A stretch of DNA of 64,000 nucleotides from Marinobacterium rhizophilum (GCF_024397915.1 NZ_CP073347.1:2666001-2730000); one strand, 5' to 3'; numbered from the stretch's first letter, positions 1-9,235 are shown. A program made the numbers and translations. Notes: generated by a model from the letters alone, not told the origin.

Positions 1-411
1 TTGCAGCAGCCGTGTTTCGGTCTGGTTGGTCAGCAACACCAGCTGACCGGGCTCGTTGTCCATGGCACGGGTCGCCAGGTGCACCCGCCGCCCATCCCGC
101 AACGACACTTCGTGACCGTCATCGCTGCGCGGCGCAAAGCTGCGCCGGATAATGTCGATCCAGAGTTGACCCTGCAACGGTTCCCCCAGCAGATCCCGCG
201 CCGCCGGGTTCGCCTCGGCGACAAGGCCCGCGCTGTCAATCAGGATCACGCCGGCGGGCAGCAGGTCGAGCAGCTTGCGCATGCGCTCGGCAAGACCGGC
301 GTTGTGTTCCAGCTCGCCGTCACGGGCCGCCCGTTCAAGTGCCAGTGCGTTGCGGGCATCACGCAGCTGCGCTTCCAGCTCGGCGATGCGTTCGCTGCTT
401 GCCGGGCTCAT
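1..411 (-). CDS. fleS: Flagellar sensor kinase FleS/FlrB, N-terminal part
   Basis: The gene runs off the left edge, so only the first 137 codons are present. It starts at an ATG whose ATGA overlaps the fleQ stop, which implies translational coupling. The visible protein begins MSPASSERIAELEAQLRDAR, an N-terminal coiled coil, followed by a PAS-like segment from about residue 45 (LLDLLPAGVILIDSAGLVAE) that fits the FleS/FlrB sensor domain. In this family FleS phosphorylates the sigma-54 activator FleR/FlrC, which drives class III flagellar genes. The kinase core lies outside the window, so the name rests on the PAS start plus the position directly after fleQ. Confidence 0.8.
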   Translation of the reverse strand, partial: MSPASSERIAELEAQLRDARNALALERAARDGELEHNAGLAERMRKLLDLLPAGVILIDSAGLVAEANPAARDLLGEPLQGQLWIDIIRRSFAPRSDDGHEVSLRDGRRVHLATRAMDNEPGQLVLLTNQTETRLLQ

Positions 412-1844
412 TTGCGCGAGATTCCGTATTTGCGCATTTTTTCCACCAGCGTGGTACGCCGTATTTGCAGCAGATCCGCCGAACGGGCCACCACGTTGTC
501 ACAGCTGTCCAGCGCCTGTTCAATCAGGCGCTGCTCGATACTCTCTAGATGGCCTTTCAGATCGACGCCGGCAGAAGGCAGGCGAGCCAGGTCCTCGGGG
601 GGACCAGGCGGTACTGTATCCGCCGTATCGGGATCGGTACCCGCCATCGCCGCCGTGCGGTAACGCTCGGGGTTGGGCTCGTCGACCAGGCGAAATTTTT
701 CCGGCAGTTCAGACACCCCCACCACCGTATCGGGGTGCATGATCGCCAGGCGCTCCACCAGGTTGGCCAGCTCGCGAATATTGCCGGGCCAGGCGTACCG
801 CCTGAGAGACTCTATGGCGGCGGGGTGGAACATCAGCTGGCCAAAACCCTGCTGGCTCAGGCGCCCGGACAGCGCATTGATCAGCGGTTCGATATCGTCG
901 CTGCGCTCGCGCAGGGCCGGCAGCTCGATGGGAAACACGTTCAGGCGGTAATAGAGGTCTTCACGAAACAGGCCCTCGGCGATCATCTGCTCCAGGTTCT
1001 TGTGCGTCGCGGCCAGGATGCGCACGTCCACATCCAGCGTCTTGCTGCCACCCACGCGCTCGAACTGGCGTTCCTGCAGCACGCGCAGCAGCTTGACCTG
1101 CATGGGCAGGGGCATGTCGCCAATTTCATCCAGGAAGAGGGTACCGCCCTGGGCCAGCTCAAAGCGCCCGGTACGGTTGGAGATCGCACCGGTAAAGGCG
1201 CCCTTTTCGTGGCCAAAGAGTTCGCTTTCGAGCAGTTCCGCCGGAATGGCGCCACAGTTCACCGGCACGAAAGGCCCCTTGCGGCGCCCGGAATGATCGT
1301 GCAGGCTGCGCGCCACCACTTCCTTGCCGGTACCCGACTCACCGGTGATGAGCACGCTGACATCCCGCTCGGCCACCTGGGCCATGATGCGCCGCACCTG
1401 CAACAGCGACTCGCTGCCGCCTACCAGGTCCGGAAAGAGGCCGGCCTTGTCGCCATGCCCGCCACCACACTGCCGGCGGTAGATCAGCGCGGCATGCAGC
1501 AGGTCCGCCAGGGCGCTGTAGTTCGGTACCGGCGCAAGCGTGCCCACCAGCATGGCCTGCAACTCGTCCGCCAGGGAGGCCTGATCGCTCCAGTCCGCCA
1601 ACAGGATCACCGGCATGGCGCCGTCCTGGGTACGCAGTTCGGTGAGCAACTTGGCCAGGGACAACGGCAGGCGACACTCACCGAGCAGAATCACCGAGCA
1701 CTGCAGCGGCGCATCGCCCCGTTGCAGCCAGGAGACAAAGTCCGTTGCCTGGCACTGCAGGCCAACAAACGCCAGCGCCTGCACAAAACGCTCGCGCCGC
1801 GGTGCATCGTCTTCGATCAGCTGTATCTGAACACCTGGCAGCAT
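408..1844 (-). CDS. fleQ: Sigma-54-dependent flagellar master regulator FleQ/FlrA
   Basis: FleQ is the AAA+ activator at the top of the polar flagellar hierarchy and, in Pseudomonas, a c-di-GMP-responsive regulator of exopolysaccharide genes. The protein has a degenerate FleQ-type receiver (about 1-130), a sigma-54 AAA+ core with Walker A GESGTGKE, the GAFTGA sigma-54 contact loop and the DEIGDMPLPMQ segment, and a C-terminal Fis-type helix-turn-helix (RRTTLVEKMRKYG). The ATG at 1844 aligns with the P. aeruginosa FleQ start; longer in-frame starts would add an unrelated Cys/Arg-rich leader. It overlaps fleS by 4 bp. Sigma-54 elements upstream of flgB and flgF in this window are its likely targets. 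Confidence 0.93.
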   Translation of the reverse strand: MLPGVQIQLIEDDAPRRERFVQALAFVGLQCQATDFVSWLQRGDAPLQCSVILLGECRLPLSLAKLLTELRTQDGAMPVILLADWSDQASLADELQAMLVGTLAPVPNYSALADLLHAALIYRRQCGGGHGDKAGLFPDLVGGSESLLQVRRIMAQVAERDVSVLITGESGTGKEVVARSLHDHSGRRKGPFVPVNCGAIPAELLESELFGHEKGAFTGAISNRTGRFELAQGGTLFLDEIGDMPLPMQVKLLRVLQERQFERVGGSKTLDVDVRILAATHKNLEQMIAEGLFREDLYYRLNVFPIELPALRERSDDIEPLINALSGRLSQQGFGQLMFHPAAIESLRRYAWPGNIRELANLVERLAIMHPDTVVGVSELPEKFRLVDEPNPERYRTAAMAGTDPDTADTVPPGPPEDLARLPSAGVDLKGHLESIEQRLIEQALDSCDNVVARSADLLQIRRTTLVEKMRKYGISRK

Positions 1845-1996
1845 CATCCTTCGCCGGCACCTGAAATTCTTGATAGTCAAATTTATGACATTCGGCCCAG
1901 GGGCACAACCGTGCCAGTCACATATTTTTGACACTCGATGCCCGCATACCAGGAAACGGCAGAAAAGCGGAAAGCGTTCAATCACTCCTCACAAAT

Positions 1997-2024
1997 AAAA
2001 AAGCGCCACTGGCGGGCGCTTTTT
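1997..2024 (-). terminator. Rho-independent terminator after fliS
   Basis: A 10-bp stem (AAAAAGCGCC pairing with GGCGCTTTTT) around a short loop is followed on the minus strand by a T-run (TTTTTTATTT). It lies downstream of fliS and upstream of fleQ, so it separates the filament operon from the regulator genes. Confidence 0.8.
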
Positions 2025-2070
2025 CAGCTCATGTTCTGCCGTTAAGCCAGCATTATTCTTCGCAATTTTC

Positions 2071-2481
2071 CTAAACAGCCGGAACCGAGGTGGTGTGATG
2101 CTCGGATACCGCGATCTGTGACCAGCCTTCGGCTATCTGCGACAACAGGCCCCGGACTTCACGCACCTTGCTTTCGTCATTGTCGCGATTGGCCTCATAA
2201 AGACAGCGCACCATATAGTCATACAGCCGATCCAGATTGGCGGATAACTCACCGCCGGCTTCATGATTCAGGGTCCCTTTGAGGTTCATGACGATATCGG
2301 TTGCCTTGTTGAGCTGCAGGGTACGCAGGCCGATATCCTTGCGTTCTATGGCCCCCGCAGCCTTGGCCAGCGCTTCCTGGGCCCCGCCCAGCAGCATGGT
2401 AATCAGATGATGGGGCGTTGCGGATTCAATGCTGGCTCGCAGGTCGACACTTTTATACTGTTTAAGCGCGTTTATATTCAT
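2071..2481 (-). CDS. fliS: Flagellin export chaperone FliS
   Basis: FliS binds the C-terminal D0 helix of flagellin in the cytoplasm and keeps it unpolymerised until export. The 136-residue product shows the FliS pattern: start MNINALKQYKSVDLRASIES, the motif TPHHLITMLLGGAQEALAKA, an N-NKATDIVMNLKGTLN helix and a LYDYMVRCLYEAN helix. The internal ATG at 2481 was chosen because FliS proteins begin close to the ALKQY motif; an upstream in-frame ATG would add 10 residues. It is the last gene of the flaG-fliD-fliS block and is followed by a clear terminator. No fliT follows it, unlike the usual Pseudomonas order. The 145 bp before it show nothing recognisable. Confidence 0.93.
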   Translation of the reverse strand: MNINALKQYKSVDLRASIESATPHHLITMLLGGAQEALAKAAGAIERKDIGLRTLQLNKATDIVMNLKGTLNHEAGGELSANLDRLYDYMVRCLYEANRDNDESKVREVRGLLSQIAEGWSQIAVSEHHTTSVPAV

Positions 2482-2626
2482 GCTCGGCTCTTTGTCGAAT
2501 AGGTTGGGCAACGTCGATCATGTTGCCATTGTGCCACGGCAAATCCAATGTGCCACGCTGAATCAAAACCGACTCTGTGCCAGGCCGGGATGTGCAAGCG
2601 GGCAACAGCGTTCGCGGGCGGCTGCA

Positions 2627-4684
2627 TTAATCTTTCGCCGTGTACGGCAGGCGATCGAGAATGCCTTCCAGCGAATCGCCGGTTGAATTCAGGCTGCTGA
2701 TTATCTGCTCCATTGCCAGGAACTGGGCGGACAGCCGCGCTTCGTATTTTTCGATGCGCCGGTCAAGGTCTTCCCGGTCATCGGATATATCGTCCAGCCG
2801 ATCATTCAGGCTCGTTTCCCGGCTCGCAATAGGCCCGGAACTGGCCAGGAATTCGTTGATAAGATTATTCATGCCGCCCGCAAAACCACGGGAGAAACCG
2901 ATCTCGAACGCCCCCTGGGCGGCCGCGCCAGGACTGATGCTGAGGTTCAGCCCATAGGCACCCGAGCTCAGGTCGGGTAGCAGCACCTCGCCGGCACCAA
3001 AGCCGGCAACGCCATTGATCGTGCCCGCCACATCCTTGCCAGCGGTACCCGTGAGCGCGGTGTCGATGCCAAGCTGGCCAATATCGGCGCCAGCCAGGCT
3101 GAAGGAAACCTTCGAGCTGCTGCCATAATCGCGGGAGGTAAAGGTAAAGGCATCGGTGCCGCTATCGTAGCTGACATCGACCGCCGCCCTGGCGCCAGCG
3201 AGCTTGGCATCGCCGTTGATCAGTGACTGCAGCTCGGCCCTCAGCTCCTCGACGGTCGAATAGGTGCCCGTCAGGCTGATCGTATCGGACTCGGTGCCAT
3301 TAACCTTGATCTTGAAGCTGTAGTCGCCCGGTGAGGTGTCCAGTGATGGCACAAAAGCATCGCTGCCAGCGTCAAAACCCGTTGCCGTCACACTATTGCC
3401 GCCAACAAGTCCCTTGGCCGGATCCTGGGTGATCAGTACATCGTAACTGCCGGCAACGGTACTGGACGCCCGGGTCCCGACACCGACCTCAACGTAACTG
3501 TTGCTGGAGCTCGTCTTGCGGGCGAACAGGGTTTCGACCAGTTCAAAATTGCCACTCAGCGCCGACTCGAACTCGGTCTCGTTGATCGACAGCGTACCGT
3601 CGAGCTCCGTGCGGATACCCAGATTGGCCAGGGCGGTAAAGCCGGACTCGATCCCGGGCACCGTCGCCCCGATCATGCTGCGCAACTGGCGCATCACCGT
3701 TTTGGCGGTGGCGTCGGTGGAGAGATCACCCTTGACGGTATTATTGTCTTCATCCGTGCTGTAACCGGTGAGGTTACCGGCGGTTTCGTACAGCGTGTTG
3801 TATGCCTCGACAAAGTCACGGATGGCCTGTTCGGCCACGGCCTTGTCGGCATCGACACTGAAGGTGATTTTCTCGCCGGCACTGCTTTTATTCAGCGTGA
3901 AGTCGAACCCGGCGATCACATCGTCGATGGTGTTGCTGTCGCGCTTGACGCTCAGGCCATTGACCTTCAGTTCGGCATCGCTGGCCTGCTGGGTCTCGGT
4001 CACGCCGGAAAAGTTTGCCGCCGTAAACTCGAAATCCGCGAGAGACGCATCACTGGCACTAATCTGCAGTGCATTGTCGGCACCGGACGGCGCCGTGAGC
4101 ATCAGCTGGTACTGATCATCGACACGCAGCACCGACGCCTGAATGCCGGAATCGCTGGCGTTGATTTTCTCGGCGATACTCTGCAGCGAATCACTGGCGT
4201 CAACCTCGATACTCAGCGCAGCCCGGTCATCATTGACCTGGAAGCTGTCAGGCTCATCCGCGACGTTGTAGCTCCACTGGCCGAACTGGATACTCAGCTC
4301 ACCCGTAGCCCCAATAGCCGCGTTCTGATCCGCGGTCGCCCCCATCGCCAGCGACTGCGCACGCGCCACATCCACCACCTCGATCTGGTAGGTCCCCGTC
4401 TGGGCGCCGGCAGCCAGCGAATTGGGCGTAATCACATCGGTGTCGGGAAAGGCAACAGAGCGCGCATTGAAGGTATCGTTATTGGCCAGCGGCGAGATAA
4501 CGTCCTGGAACCCGGACATGGCACTCTTCAGGGTGCCGTAGGCGGAAATCTGTGCCTGCAGCGTTTCCTGTTTGGAATCGAGCCGGTTCTGAGTGGGTGC
4601 ACGTTCCGCTTCAACCAGCTGAGACACCAGGTTGGCGGTATCGAGACCCGACCCCGCGCCAAGCAAAGAAATAATGTTGGCCAT
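2627..4684 (-). CDS. fliD: Flagellar filament cap protein FliD (large form)
   Basis: FliD (HAP2) forms the cap that folds flagellin at the filament tip. The N terminus (MANIISLLGAGSGLDTANLV, then AERAPTQNRLDSKQETLQAQISAYGTLKSAM) is typical, and the C-terminal heptad helix (LNDRLDDISDDREDLDRRIE, then RLSAQFLAMEQIISSLNSTGDSL) is the FliD_C signature. At 685 residues it is well above the usual 450-500, with extra mass in the central surface-exposed part. It lies between flaG and fliS and is probably cotranscribed with them. Confidence 0.94.
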   Translation of the reverse strand: MANIISLLGAGSGLDTANLVSQLVEAERAPTQNRLDSKQETLQAQISAYGTLKSAMSGFQDVISPLANNDTFNARSVAFPDTDVITPNSLAAGAQTGTYQIEVVDVARAQSLAMGATADQNAAIGATGELSIQFGQWSYNVADEPDSFQVNDDRAALSIEVDASDSLQSIAEKINASDSGIQASVLRVDDQYQLMLTAPSGADNALQISASDASLADFEFTAANFSGVTETQQASDAELKVNGLSVKRDSNTIDDVIAGFDFTLNKSSAGEKITFSVDADKAVAEQAIRDFVEAYNTLYETAGNLTGYSTDEDNNTVKGDLSTDATAKTVMRQLRSMIGATVPGIESGFTALANLGIRTELDGTLSINETEFESALSGNFELVETLFARKTSSSNSYVEVGVGTRASSTVAGSYDVLITQDPAKGLVGGNSVTATGFDAGSDAFVPSLDTSPGDYSFKIKVNGTESDTISLTGTYSTVEELRAELQSLINGDAKLAGARAAVDVSYDSGTDAFTFTSRDYGSSSKVSFSLAGADIGQLGIDTALTGTAGKDVAGTINGVAGFGAGEVLLPDLSSGAYGLNLSISPGAAAQGAFEIGFSRGFAGGMNNLINEFLASSGPIASRETSLNDRLDDISDDREDLDRRIEKYEARLSAQFLAMEQIISSLNSTGDSLEGILDRLPYTAKD

Positions 4685-4755
4685 GTCCGCCTCAATCAGT
4701 TGAAAGGTTGACTAGTTAGCCCGTATCGCCGGGCCCTGTCCAGCGCCGCCGGGCA

Positions 4756-5151
4756 TCAGGCCTTTTGATCAAAAATAAGCCCGATCATGCCCTCGATGTG
4801 CTCGGCAAACTTCAGCGCCTCTTCCGTAGGCATCTGGCGTATCACTTCCTGGGTTTCGACGTCCATCACCTTGACGACCAGCTTGTCGGTGGAACCGTCC
4901 ACCGAGAAGTTCAGCGAGCGCTGCCCCCCGGCCTGCATCAGCTCGTTGAGCTTGTCCACGGCGGCCTGCAGCTTTTCGGCCGAGGCCTCGGCGATGACCG
5001 CCGAGTCTGCAGCATCCGCCTGCGATTTAACCACTCCGGCAGGTTGACCCGGCGCAATGCCCCGGGATGAGGGTTCCGCACTGGGCGTTCCCTTCGCCAT
5101 GGGTGGCGATATCATGTTACTGGCTTCGATACTCATATCCTTATATCCCAT
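4756..5151 (-). CDS. flaG: FlaG family protein
   Basis: FlaG is a small protein encoded beside flagellin and FliD in polar flagellates; loss alters filament length in some Vibrio, Pseudomonas and Campylobacter species. The conserved C-terminal part is clear: LNFSVDGSTDKLVVKVMDVE followed by VIRQMPTEEALKFAEHIEGM. The N-terminal half is low-complexity and Ala/Pro rich. The start is uncertain. ATG at 5151, ATG at 5136 and a TTG at 5157 are all in frame and none has a well-spaced ribosome site. Only about 60 bp separate it from fliC, across a hairpin that may reduce readthrough. Confidence 0.88.
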   Translation of the reverse strand: MGYKDMSIEASNMISPPMAKGTPSAEPSSRGIAPGQPAGVVKSQADAADSAVIAEASAEKLQAAVDKLNELMQAGGQRSLNFSVDGSTDKLVVKVMDVETQEVIRQMPTEEALKFAEHIEGMIGLIFDQKA

Positions 5152-5155
5152 GCTC

Positions 5156-5184
5156 AAAAGGCCGCCCCCGCGGGACAGCCTTTT
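5156..5184 (-). terminator. Hairpin at the end of fliC, possible attenuating terminator
   Basis: Minus-strand AAAAGGC pairs with GCCTTTT around a GC-rich inner stem. Only four T residues follow, so it probably acts as a partial terminator lowering flaG-fliD-fliS relative to the very abundant flagellin mRNA. Confidence 0.5.
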
Positions 5185-5214
5185 ATCTGGATCAAATCAG
5201 GCTCGGTTCAGCGC

Positions 5215-7596
5215 TTACTGCAGCAGCGACAGCACCTGCTGGGGCGCGGCATTGGCCTGGGCCAGCATCGCAGTACCGGCCTGCTGCAGTACCTGGGCAC
5301 GGGACAGTGCCGCAGATTCCGCTGCAAAGTCGGCATCCTCGATCCGCGAACGGGCCGCCGAGGCGTTTTCCGAGATATTCGACAGGTTGTTGATGGTGAA
5401 ATCCAGCCGGTTGCTGATCGCACCGAGGTCACCGCGGCTTGAGTTGATGGTATCCAGGGCATTGTCGATTGCGCCAATGGCTTTCTGGGCGCCGGCAACT
5501 GTAGAAATGTCGATGCTGGACAGCGCCGTGCCATTAACCGTGCCGCTCAGGTCGGTATTCATATCACTAAGCCCGGTTGCAGTGGCACCGTTTGCAGTAA
5601 CATCAATGCTGATAGGCTTGTCATTTGCTGAATCGAGTTTGATTCGTGCGTTTAATGTAACAGAGTCATTAGCACCATCGGAATTCGAGTCACTGGCGAA
5701 TGTAATCCCCAGCCGCGCTGCTGTCGCCGCTCCGTTTTCCTGACCCATCTCAATTGTAATGGCAGAATTCCCAGAAAGCTGCAATTGCCCGTTGTCATCA
5801 ATTGAGGCCGTGACTCCAGTATTACCACTAGCTCCATTAATATCCGCAATCGCCGCATCAATGTCATCTAGATCTATATTTGCAACCTCATACCCATTAA
5901 TTTTTATAGAACCATCATCAGCGCCTAGCGTTGTAGCACCGGTTGTTGCATCCAATGCTGGCATACCTGTACCCAGATCTCCTGAGTCACCGTTGTTGGC
6001 TCCAGTAAAGGTGAAGGCAGTGTCAGACGAAAGGGTCAGATAACCGCTGTTATCCACCGATGCTGTAACACCCGTATTTGCCGTTTCACCATTTATCACT
6101 GCTGCTAGTGCCTCTACTGTACTACTAGCTGTCAACGCAGCGATACCAGTCAACTCAACACCATTTAATTTCAAATCTGCATCAGCAGCAATAGACGCAA
6201 TAGCTGTCATGTCGGGAGCCGCAGTTGCCGTCACCGTATGCTGAACCTTTGCCAAATTAACCGCAAAAGAGCTCTGTGCAACAGTTGCTGCTGTGACACC
6301 TGTATCATCACTAACCGCGTTTATGTTCGCAACTTTCTCAGCCAAAGTATTAACTGTTCCCCCATCTGCAGCCACTGCGGATATCGAAACACCATTAATC
6401 TTAAGGTCATTAACCGCCAAGACGGTATCCTGCTCCCCTGATGGTGATAATTCCTCACCAATGACTACACCCTGCCCTTCCACACGGCGGAAGCCCAATG
6501 ATTCGAGATCTGCATCCGTACCATTCGCACCAGTAGTAACAGTAATTGCAGAACCATCATCGGACGACATAGCAATACTGCCTAGCTGCGAGTCAGTGTC
6601 CGTGAAACCTGTGGCATTCCCAACGGGTGTATTATCCACATCATCGATCGTGATTGTACCACCGGTGGTGTTGGACAGCACCAAGCGCCCATTGTCGGCA
6701 TTGATACTGGCGGTTACCGCACCACCAGTCGTGCTGTTGATAAGGTCGACCATTTCGTCCAGATTGGAAGAAGTAATACCATCAGCAGCGGTACCAGAAC
6801 CAACTTGATAAACTACCGCATCCGAACCATTGGTCGATCCCACGGTAATCGTGAAGGAGTCACCGGCAGTCAGCACGCCGGTCGCGTTTGCCCCCGCCTC
6901 CATAACGTTAAAAGCGGTTGCAGTAACGCCCTCAACATTAGAATTGATATTACTCAGCAAGTCGTCAATATTCTTTGTAGTCGAATCATGGGCATCCAGT
7001 GCTGAACCGTTAATCAACACGTCACCGTCCTGAATATCAATAGCGGTCATCACGGCACCGGAGAGGTCAGCAGACTGAGATCCCAAGCCCAGAGTCGAAG
7101 AATCCATCGCCTGGATGCTCATTTCAATGGTCTGGTTCGCCTGGGCGCCGACCTGTAGTTTGACCGATCCCAGTGAACCATCCAGAATATTCTGACCGTT
7201 GAAAGAGGTGGTCGAGGCAATGCGATCCAGCTCCTGTACCAGCTGCTGCACCTCGGCATTCAGGGTGGCGCGGTTACCCTCGGAGTAGGTGCCGCTGGAG
7301 GACTGGATGGACAGCTCACGCATGCGCTGCAGGATATTGGTGGACTCGTCCAGCGCACCCTCGGCGGTCTGGATCAGGGAGATACCGTCGTTGGCGTTAC
7401 GCACCGCCTGGTTCAGGCCACGCACTTCCGAGGTCAGGCGGCTGGAGATGGCAAGACCCGCGGCATCGTCGGCCGCCGAGTTGATGCGCTTGCCGCTGCT
7501 CAGGCGTTCCATCGAGGTGTTCAGGTCGTTCTGCGACGCCGTCAGGTTGCGCTGAGCATTCAGCGACATGATGTTGGAATTGATTACCATTGCCAT
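5215..7596 (-). CDS. fliC: Flagellin, oversized (793 aa)
   Basis: This is the structural subunit of the filament. The N-terminal D0/D1 region (starting MAMVINSNIMSLNAQRNLTA, with RLSSGKRINSAADDAAGLAI and the QSSSGTYSEGNR segment) and the C-terminal D1/D0 region (NRLDFTINNLSNISENASAA to the final PQQVLSLLQ) are fully conserved. Between about residues 175 and 690 is a long variable domain rich in Thr, Ser, Asn and Asp, containing repeated DLKLNGV/IKINGY-like modules. The first ATG is used because GAGGAG lies 8 bp upstream. A sigma-28 promoter sits about 100 bp upstream. The variable core has a lower GC content than its ends. Confidence 0.96.
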   Translation of the reverse strand: MAMVINSNIMSLNAQRNLTASQNDLNTSMERLSSGKRINSAADDAAGLAISSRLTSEVRGLNQAVRNANDGISLIQTAEGALDESTNILQRMRELSIQSSSGTYSEGNRATLNAEVQQLVQELDRIASTTSFNGQNILDGSLGSVKLQVGAQANQTIEMSIQAMDSSTLGLGSQSADLSGAVMTAIDIQDGDVLINGSALDAHDSTTKNIDDLLSNINSNVEGVTATAFNVMEAGANATGVLTAGDSFTITVGSTNGSDAVVYQVGSGTAADGITSSNLDEMVDLINSTTGGAVTASINADNGRLVLSNTTGGTITIDDVDNTPVGNATGFTDTDSQLGSIAMSSDDGSAITVTTGANGTDADLESLGFRRVEGQGVVIGEELSPSGEQDTVLAVNDLKINGVSISAVAADGGTVNTLAEKVANINAVSDDTGVTAATVAQSSFAVNLAKVQHTVTATAAPDMTAIASIAADADLKLNGVELTGIAALTASSTVEALAAVINGETANTGVTASVDNSGYLTLSSDTAFTFTGANNGDSGDLGTGMPALDATTGATTLGADDGSIKINGYEVANIDLDDIDAAIADINGASGNTGVTASIDDNGQLQLSGNSAITIEMGQENGAATAARLGITFASDSNSDGANDSVTLNARIKLDSANDKPISIDVTANGATATGLSDMNTDLSGTVNGTALSSIDISTVAGAQKAIGAIDNALDTINSSRGDLGAISNRLDFTINNLSNISENASAARSRIEDADFAAESAALSRAQVLQQAGTAMLAQANAAPQQVLSLLQ

Positions 7597-7695
7597 GAGT
7601 GTTGCTCCTCAGTTTTACTGGCAGCCCAGTCTGACAGGCTGTTGTGTTCTTAAGGCCGATCCGGGGAATCGCGTCTCCAGCCCTTCTGCGTTTAG

Positions 7696-7722
7696 CTATC
7701 GGCGATACCCCGGATAGCTTTA
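7696..7722 (-). promoter_or_regulatory. Sigma-28 (FliA) promoter of fliC
   Basis: On the minus strand TAAA (7722-7719), exactly 15 bp, then GCCGATAG (7703-7696) matches the sigma-28 consensus TAAA-N15-GCCGATAA at 11 of 12 positions. It is correctly placed about 100 bp before the flagellin start. Confidence 0.92.
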
Positions 7723-7815
7723 GTCTTTTTTGACCCGGGCCGCCGTCAACATCGCGTTGCCTTCTATTAACGGCAGGTTCAAACTGAACATGAGGATTTT
7801 TTCCAGGGACCCGCG

Positions 7816-8136
7816 ATGAACCCATCCAGAGAGATTGCCGAGCAGCTGCTCAAGGCCACCGACGCACTCCTTGCGCGGGCACGCAGCGAAGACTTCGAGA
7901 ACCTGGCGCCGCTCCAGCACACGCGCGCGACGCTTATCGAGCAGCTGGACCACTCGCTTGGGAGCAAGCTGTCCGTGACCGAAGCCACCGAGCTTGCCGA
8001 GATTCTGCAACAGGTGCGCAGCCTTGAGGACGACACCCAGGCCCTCCTGCAGTCCCGCAAAAAGACCCTGCTCGATGAGCACCACAAGCTCAAAAAAGGC
8101 CAGCGCGCGCAAAAAGCCTACGGCAACATGGGGTAA
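7816..8136 (+). CDS. Small FliT-like putative flagellar chaperone
   Basis: A 106-residue, highly charged and helical protein transcribed divergently from fliC. AGGGA lies 8 bp before the ATG. The long amphipathic helices and the basic C terminus (KKGQRAQKAYGNMG) resemble the FliT/FlgN class of flagellar type III export chaperones, whose last helix carries an RA-x-x-AY pattern. FliT would bind FliD and, in enterics, FlhDC. The usual fliT position after fliS is empty here, which supports the call but does not prove it. It could instead be an unrelated small flagellum-linked protein. Confidence 0.55.
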   Translation: MNPSREIAEQLLKATDALLARARSEDFENLAPLQHTRATLIEQLDHSLGSKLSVTEATELAEILQQVRSLEDDTQALLQSRKKTLLDEHHKLKKGQRAQKAYGNMG

Positions 8137-8146
8137 AGGCACGATA

Positions 8147-8667
8147 CCCGTAGGGTGGAGTGAGCCGGCGCCTTTTATTATGTGAAAGCACCATTCGAAA
8201 GCGCTACTGCCGGGTGCAACCGCCGCGGTAGCGGGTAAACGCCACGTTCGCTGCGGTAAAGGTGCGATTCGCTGCGCTTATCAGCACCCTACGGTGCACT
8301 GCCGCGCATCCCGGGGGATGGCGGATTATTGCACTGCGGTGCTTTTCCCGTAGGGTGGAATGAGCCTGCGAATTCCACCATTCGTTCGAAAGCGCCGCTG
8401 CCCGGAGCAACCGCAGAGGTCTCGCTGATTCGCTGCGGTAAACGGTGCGATTCGCTGCGCTCATCAGCACCCTACGGTGCACTGCCGCGCATCCCGGGGG
8501 ATGGCGGATTATTGCACTGCGGTGCTTTACCCGTAGGGTGGAATGAGCCTGCGCCTTTTATTATGTGAAAGCACCATTCGAAAGCACCGCTGCCCGGAGC
8601 AACCGCAGAGGTCTCGCTGATTCGCTGCGGTAAAGGTGCGATTCGCTGCGCTCATCAGCACCCTACG
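8147..8667 (+). repeat. Array of three REPIN-like units upstream of the RAYT gene
   Basis: Three head-to-head REP pairs. Each begins with CCCGTAGGGTGGA(A/G)TGAGCC at 8147, 8347 and 8530, and each ends with a REP in the opposite orientation at 8261-8293, 8444-8476 and 8635-8667. Read on the minus strand, the second REP starts GTAGGGTGCTGATGAGCGCA. Both REP types carry the GTAG foot followed by a hairpin; GGTGGAAT...ATTCCACC at 8354-8380 is perfect. Spacing between units is 200 and 183 bp. This fills the 8137-8704 gap, in which no gene is seen. Confidence 0.85.
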
Positions 8668-8704
8668 AAGCATTACGGAAAATGCCGAGAACAGGAGGAC
8701 ACGG

Positions 8705-9235
8705 ATGTCCAATTACCGACGGGCCTGGCACCCCGGTGGCTGCTACTTTTTTACCGTCAACCTGCAACGCCGCCACAATGACCTGCTGGTCCGATACATC
8801 GATAACCTGCGCGAGGCCGTGCGACATGTACGGAACCGACACCCGTTCGTTATTCATGGCTGGGTGGTTCTGCCGGACCACCTGCACTGCCTGATCGAAT
8901 TGCCGATCGGGGATTGCGACTATGCAATCCGCTGGTCTCTGATCAAAAGCCGCTTCAGCCGCAGTATCCCGCCATTCGAACGACGCTCGCGCAGCCAGTC
9001 CCGGCGCGGCGAACGCGGCATCTGGCAACGCCGGTACCGGGAACATGCAATCCGCAGTGAGCAGGACTATCGGGCGCATCTGGACTATATCCACATCAAC
9101 CCGCTCAAGCATGGTCTGGTTGAGCGCGTATCGGCCTGGCCGTACTCGACCTTCCACCGCTGTGTCGCCGAGGGACTCTATGACGAAGACTGGGCCGATG
9201 ATGGCCAGGCTCGCCGGCTGTCCTATGACGACTAA
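8705..9235 (+). mobile_element. REP-associated tyrosine transposase (RAYT, Y1 family)
   Basis: The 176-residue protein is a Y1/HUH single-strand transposase of the IS200-related RAYT group, which recognises REP hairpins with a GTAG foot. Visible motifs are YRRAWHPGGCYFFTVNLQRR at the N terminus, the metal-binding HUH pair DHLHC (His59, His61), and the catalytic-tyrosine helix DYRAHLDYIHINPLKHGLV followed by WPYSTF. ATG at 8705 has a perfect AGGAGG 7 bp upstream. REP copies lie on both sides. RAYTs are single-copy, domesticated-looking genes that maintain REPINs rather than move as autonomous insertion sequences. Confidence 0.93.

Noticed and set aside
1902..1921. Possible sigma-54 promoter of fleQ (minus-strand TGGCACGGTTGTGCC)
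   Set aside because: The GG-to-GC spacing is one base short of the requirement. It is instead a perfect GGCAC-N4-GTGCC inverted repeat, at most an operator of unknown factor.
549..1931. A 460-codon plus-strand frame across fleQ
   Set aside because: Composition is His/Gln/Gly-rich as expected for the complement of fleQ, with no recognisable domain.
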